This document shows positions 34,311 through 34,950 of a stretch of DNA of 34,950 nt, piece after piece; position 1 is the first letter of the stretch; every line of letters begins with the position of its first letter. The stretch covers positions 1 through 34,950 of the forward strand of contig RFOZ01000004.1 of assembly GCA_009926405.1 (NCBI GenBank), given 5' to 3'. A program made the position numbers and the translations under genes. The stretch is from Cytophagia bacterium. Lineage in GTDB: Bacteria; Bacteroidota; Bacteroidia; UBA7662. The notes beneath the pieces are model-generated. The model worked only from the letters and a program-made list of their open reading frames with translations. It had not been told where the DNA came from and searched no databases.

Positions 34311-34910
34311 ATGGACAAGCTTCCGGTCATGGAGCAGTTCCTGAGCCTGCAAGGCGAAGGATACCACAGCGGCCGCCCGGCCTATTTTATTCGTTTGGGC
34401 GGATGCACCGTGGGCTGTGTTTGGTGCGATGTCAAAGACTCATGGGATGCCCAAGAACATCCTTCCCAATCCGTCGAAGAATTGGCCGAAGCCGCTGGCT
34501 CCTCCGGTGCCCGGTCGGTGGTCATCACCGGTGGAGAACCCTGCACCTATGATTTAGGAGCGCTCTGCACGGCCTTAAAAAATCGGGGATTGGAAATTTG
34601 GCTCGAAACGTCCGGGGTCTATCTGCTTCGAGGCGAATTTGATTGGGTGTGCTTGTCACCCAAAAAATTCCGTGAACCCTTGACTGAATCGCTCGGCCAA
34701 GCCAACGAATTCAAAGTCGTTGTATTTCATCCCTCGGATTTGGATTGGATGCAAGAATTTGTTGGGAAGTTGCGATCCGACTGTCGACTTTTTGTTCAAC
34801 CGGAATGGAGCAAAAGAGAAAGCATCGCCCCTCTCCTGGTTCGTTTTGTGCAGGAAAATCCAAGATGGACCTTGTCCCTTCAAACCCACAAATACCTTGA
34901 GATTCCATAA
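34311..34910 (+). CDS. queE: 7-carboxy-7-deazaguanine synthase (radical SAM)
   Basis: 199 residues. QueE converts 6-carboxytetrahydropterin to 7-carboxy-7-deazaguanine on the path to queuosine in tRNA. The Fe-S cluster cysteines are C32, C36 and C39 (GCTVGCVWCD), with the SAM-binding GGEPC downstream. The N-terminus VMEQFLSLQGEGYHSG is the QueE substrate-binding signature, and the small size matches the family. Three nucleotides separate it from folD, so it is in the lepA-folD-queE run. No other queuosine gene is in the window. Confidence 0.95.
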   Translation: MDKLPVMEQFLSLQGEGYHSGRPAYFIRLGGCTVGCVWCDVKDSWDAQEHPSQSVEELAEAAGSSGARSVVITGGEPCTYDLGALCTALKNRGLEIWLETSGVYLLRGEFDWVCLSPKKFREPLTESLGQANEFKVVVFHPSDLDWMQEFVGKLRSDCRLFVQPEWSKRESIAPLLVRFVQENPRWTLSLQTHKYLEIP

Positions 34911-34950
34911 AATTCTTGGACTGTTAGGGGTCTTGGTTTTCGGGTGGGCC
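34897..34950 (+). CDS. N-terminus of an exported protein, cut by the window end
   Basis: A TTG at 34897, inside the last codons of queE, opens a frame that stays open to the edge and reads RFHKILGLLGVLVFGWA after the initiator: two basic residues then a hydrophobic core, as in a signal peptide. Only 18 codons are visible, so the product cannot be named and the start could be different. The 14-nt overlap with queE matches the tight spacing of this operon. Confidence 0.4.
   Translation, partial: MRFHKILGLLGVLVFGWA

Overview
The window is a gene-dense stretch of chromosome (about half G+C by eye) from a member of the Bacteroidota. The evidence is consistent: three secreted proteins end in type IX secretion sorting domains (one type A, two of the gliding-motility-associated type B), there are TAnnTTTG-like promoter boxes, Shine-Dalgarno-like sequences are hard to find before starts, and the order ExbD/TonB-like/folC, the ferredoxin facing a LuxC-type reductase and the MbnP/dihaem cluster are all familiar from this phylum. 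I cannot place it below phylum. I saw no tRNA, CRISPR array, insertion sequence or prophage; this is core genome with a few unusual genes.

Layout. 1-2776 (+) is a tightly overlapped run: the end of an ExbD-like gene, a TonB-like protein, folC and rnhA. It converges on rdgB and a small HolD-like/unknown gene (2755-3810, -). From 3874 (+) come ilvE and a pair of M16 peptidases, one zinc-active and one a partner carrying a LolA-like tail. These converge on a five-gene minus-strand run (14736 down to 8544): ferredoxin, a double-length D-Ala-D-Ala ligase, a three-PASTA membrane protein, a T9SS cargo protein and a hotdog thioesterase. A LuxC-type acyl-CoA reductase diverges from the ferredoxin and converges on a cysteine desulfurase, glmM and dapF (19325 down to 15907, -). 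A DegP/HtrA protease follows (+). It converges on an MbnP-like lipoprotein with two dihaem MauG/cytochrome c peroxidase-like lipoproteins and a small conserved-looking gene (24174 down to 20947, -). Next, on +, are a phosphohexomutase, the RNase P RNA and an NtrC-like regulator. Two long T9SS type B proteins (31473 down to 27396, -) separate these from lepA, folD, queE and the first codons of a further exported protein.

Functional themes. Several genes serve the cell wall and envelope: glmM makes glucosamine-1-phosphate, dapF makes meso-diaminopimelate, the double ligase makes D-Ala-D-Ala, and the PASTA protein may sense peptidoglycan. DegP, the M16 pair and TonB/ExbD serve periplasmic quality control and energised outer-membrane transport. 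The folate genes are folC and folD. The MbnP/dihaem cluster suggests periplasmic copper handling.

The most unusual items are the tandem two-module D-Ala-D-Ala ligase with a stop-overlapping TTG start, the MbnP-type locus with two different dihaem enzymes, the NtrC-family regulator that lacks the sigma54-contact motif, a candidate divergent polymerase III psi subunit, and promoter boxes lying only 4-18 nt from start codons.
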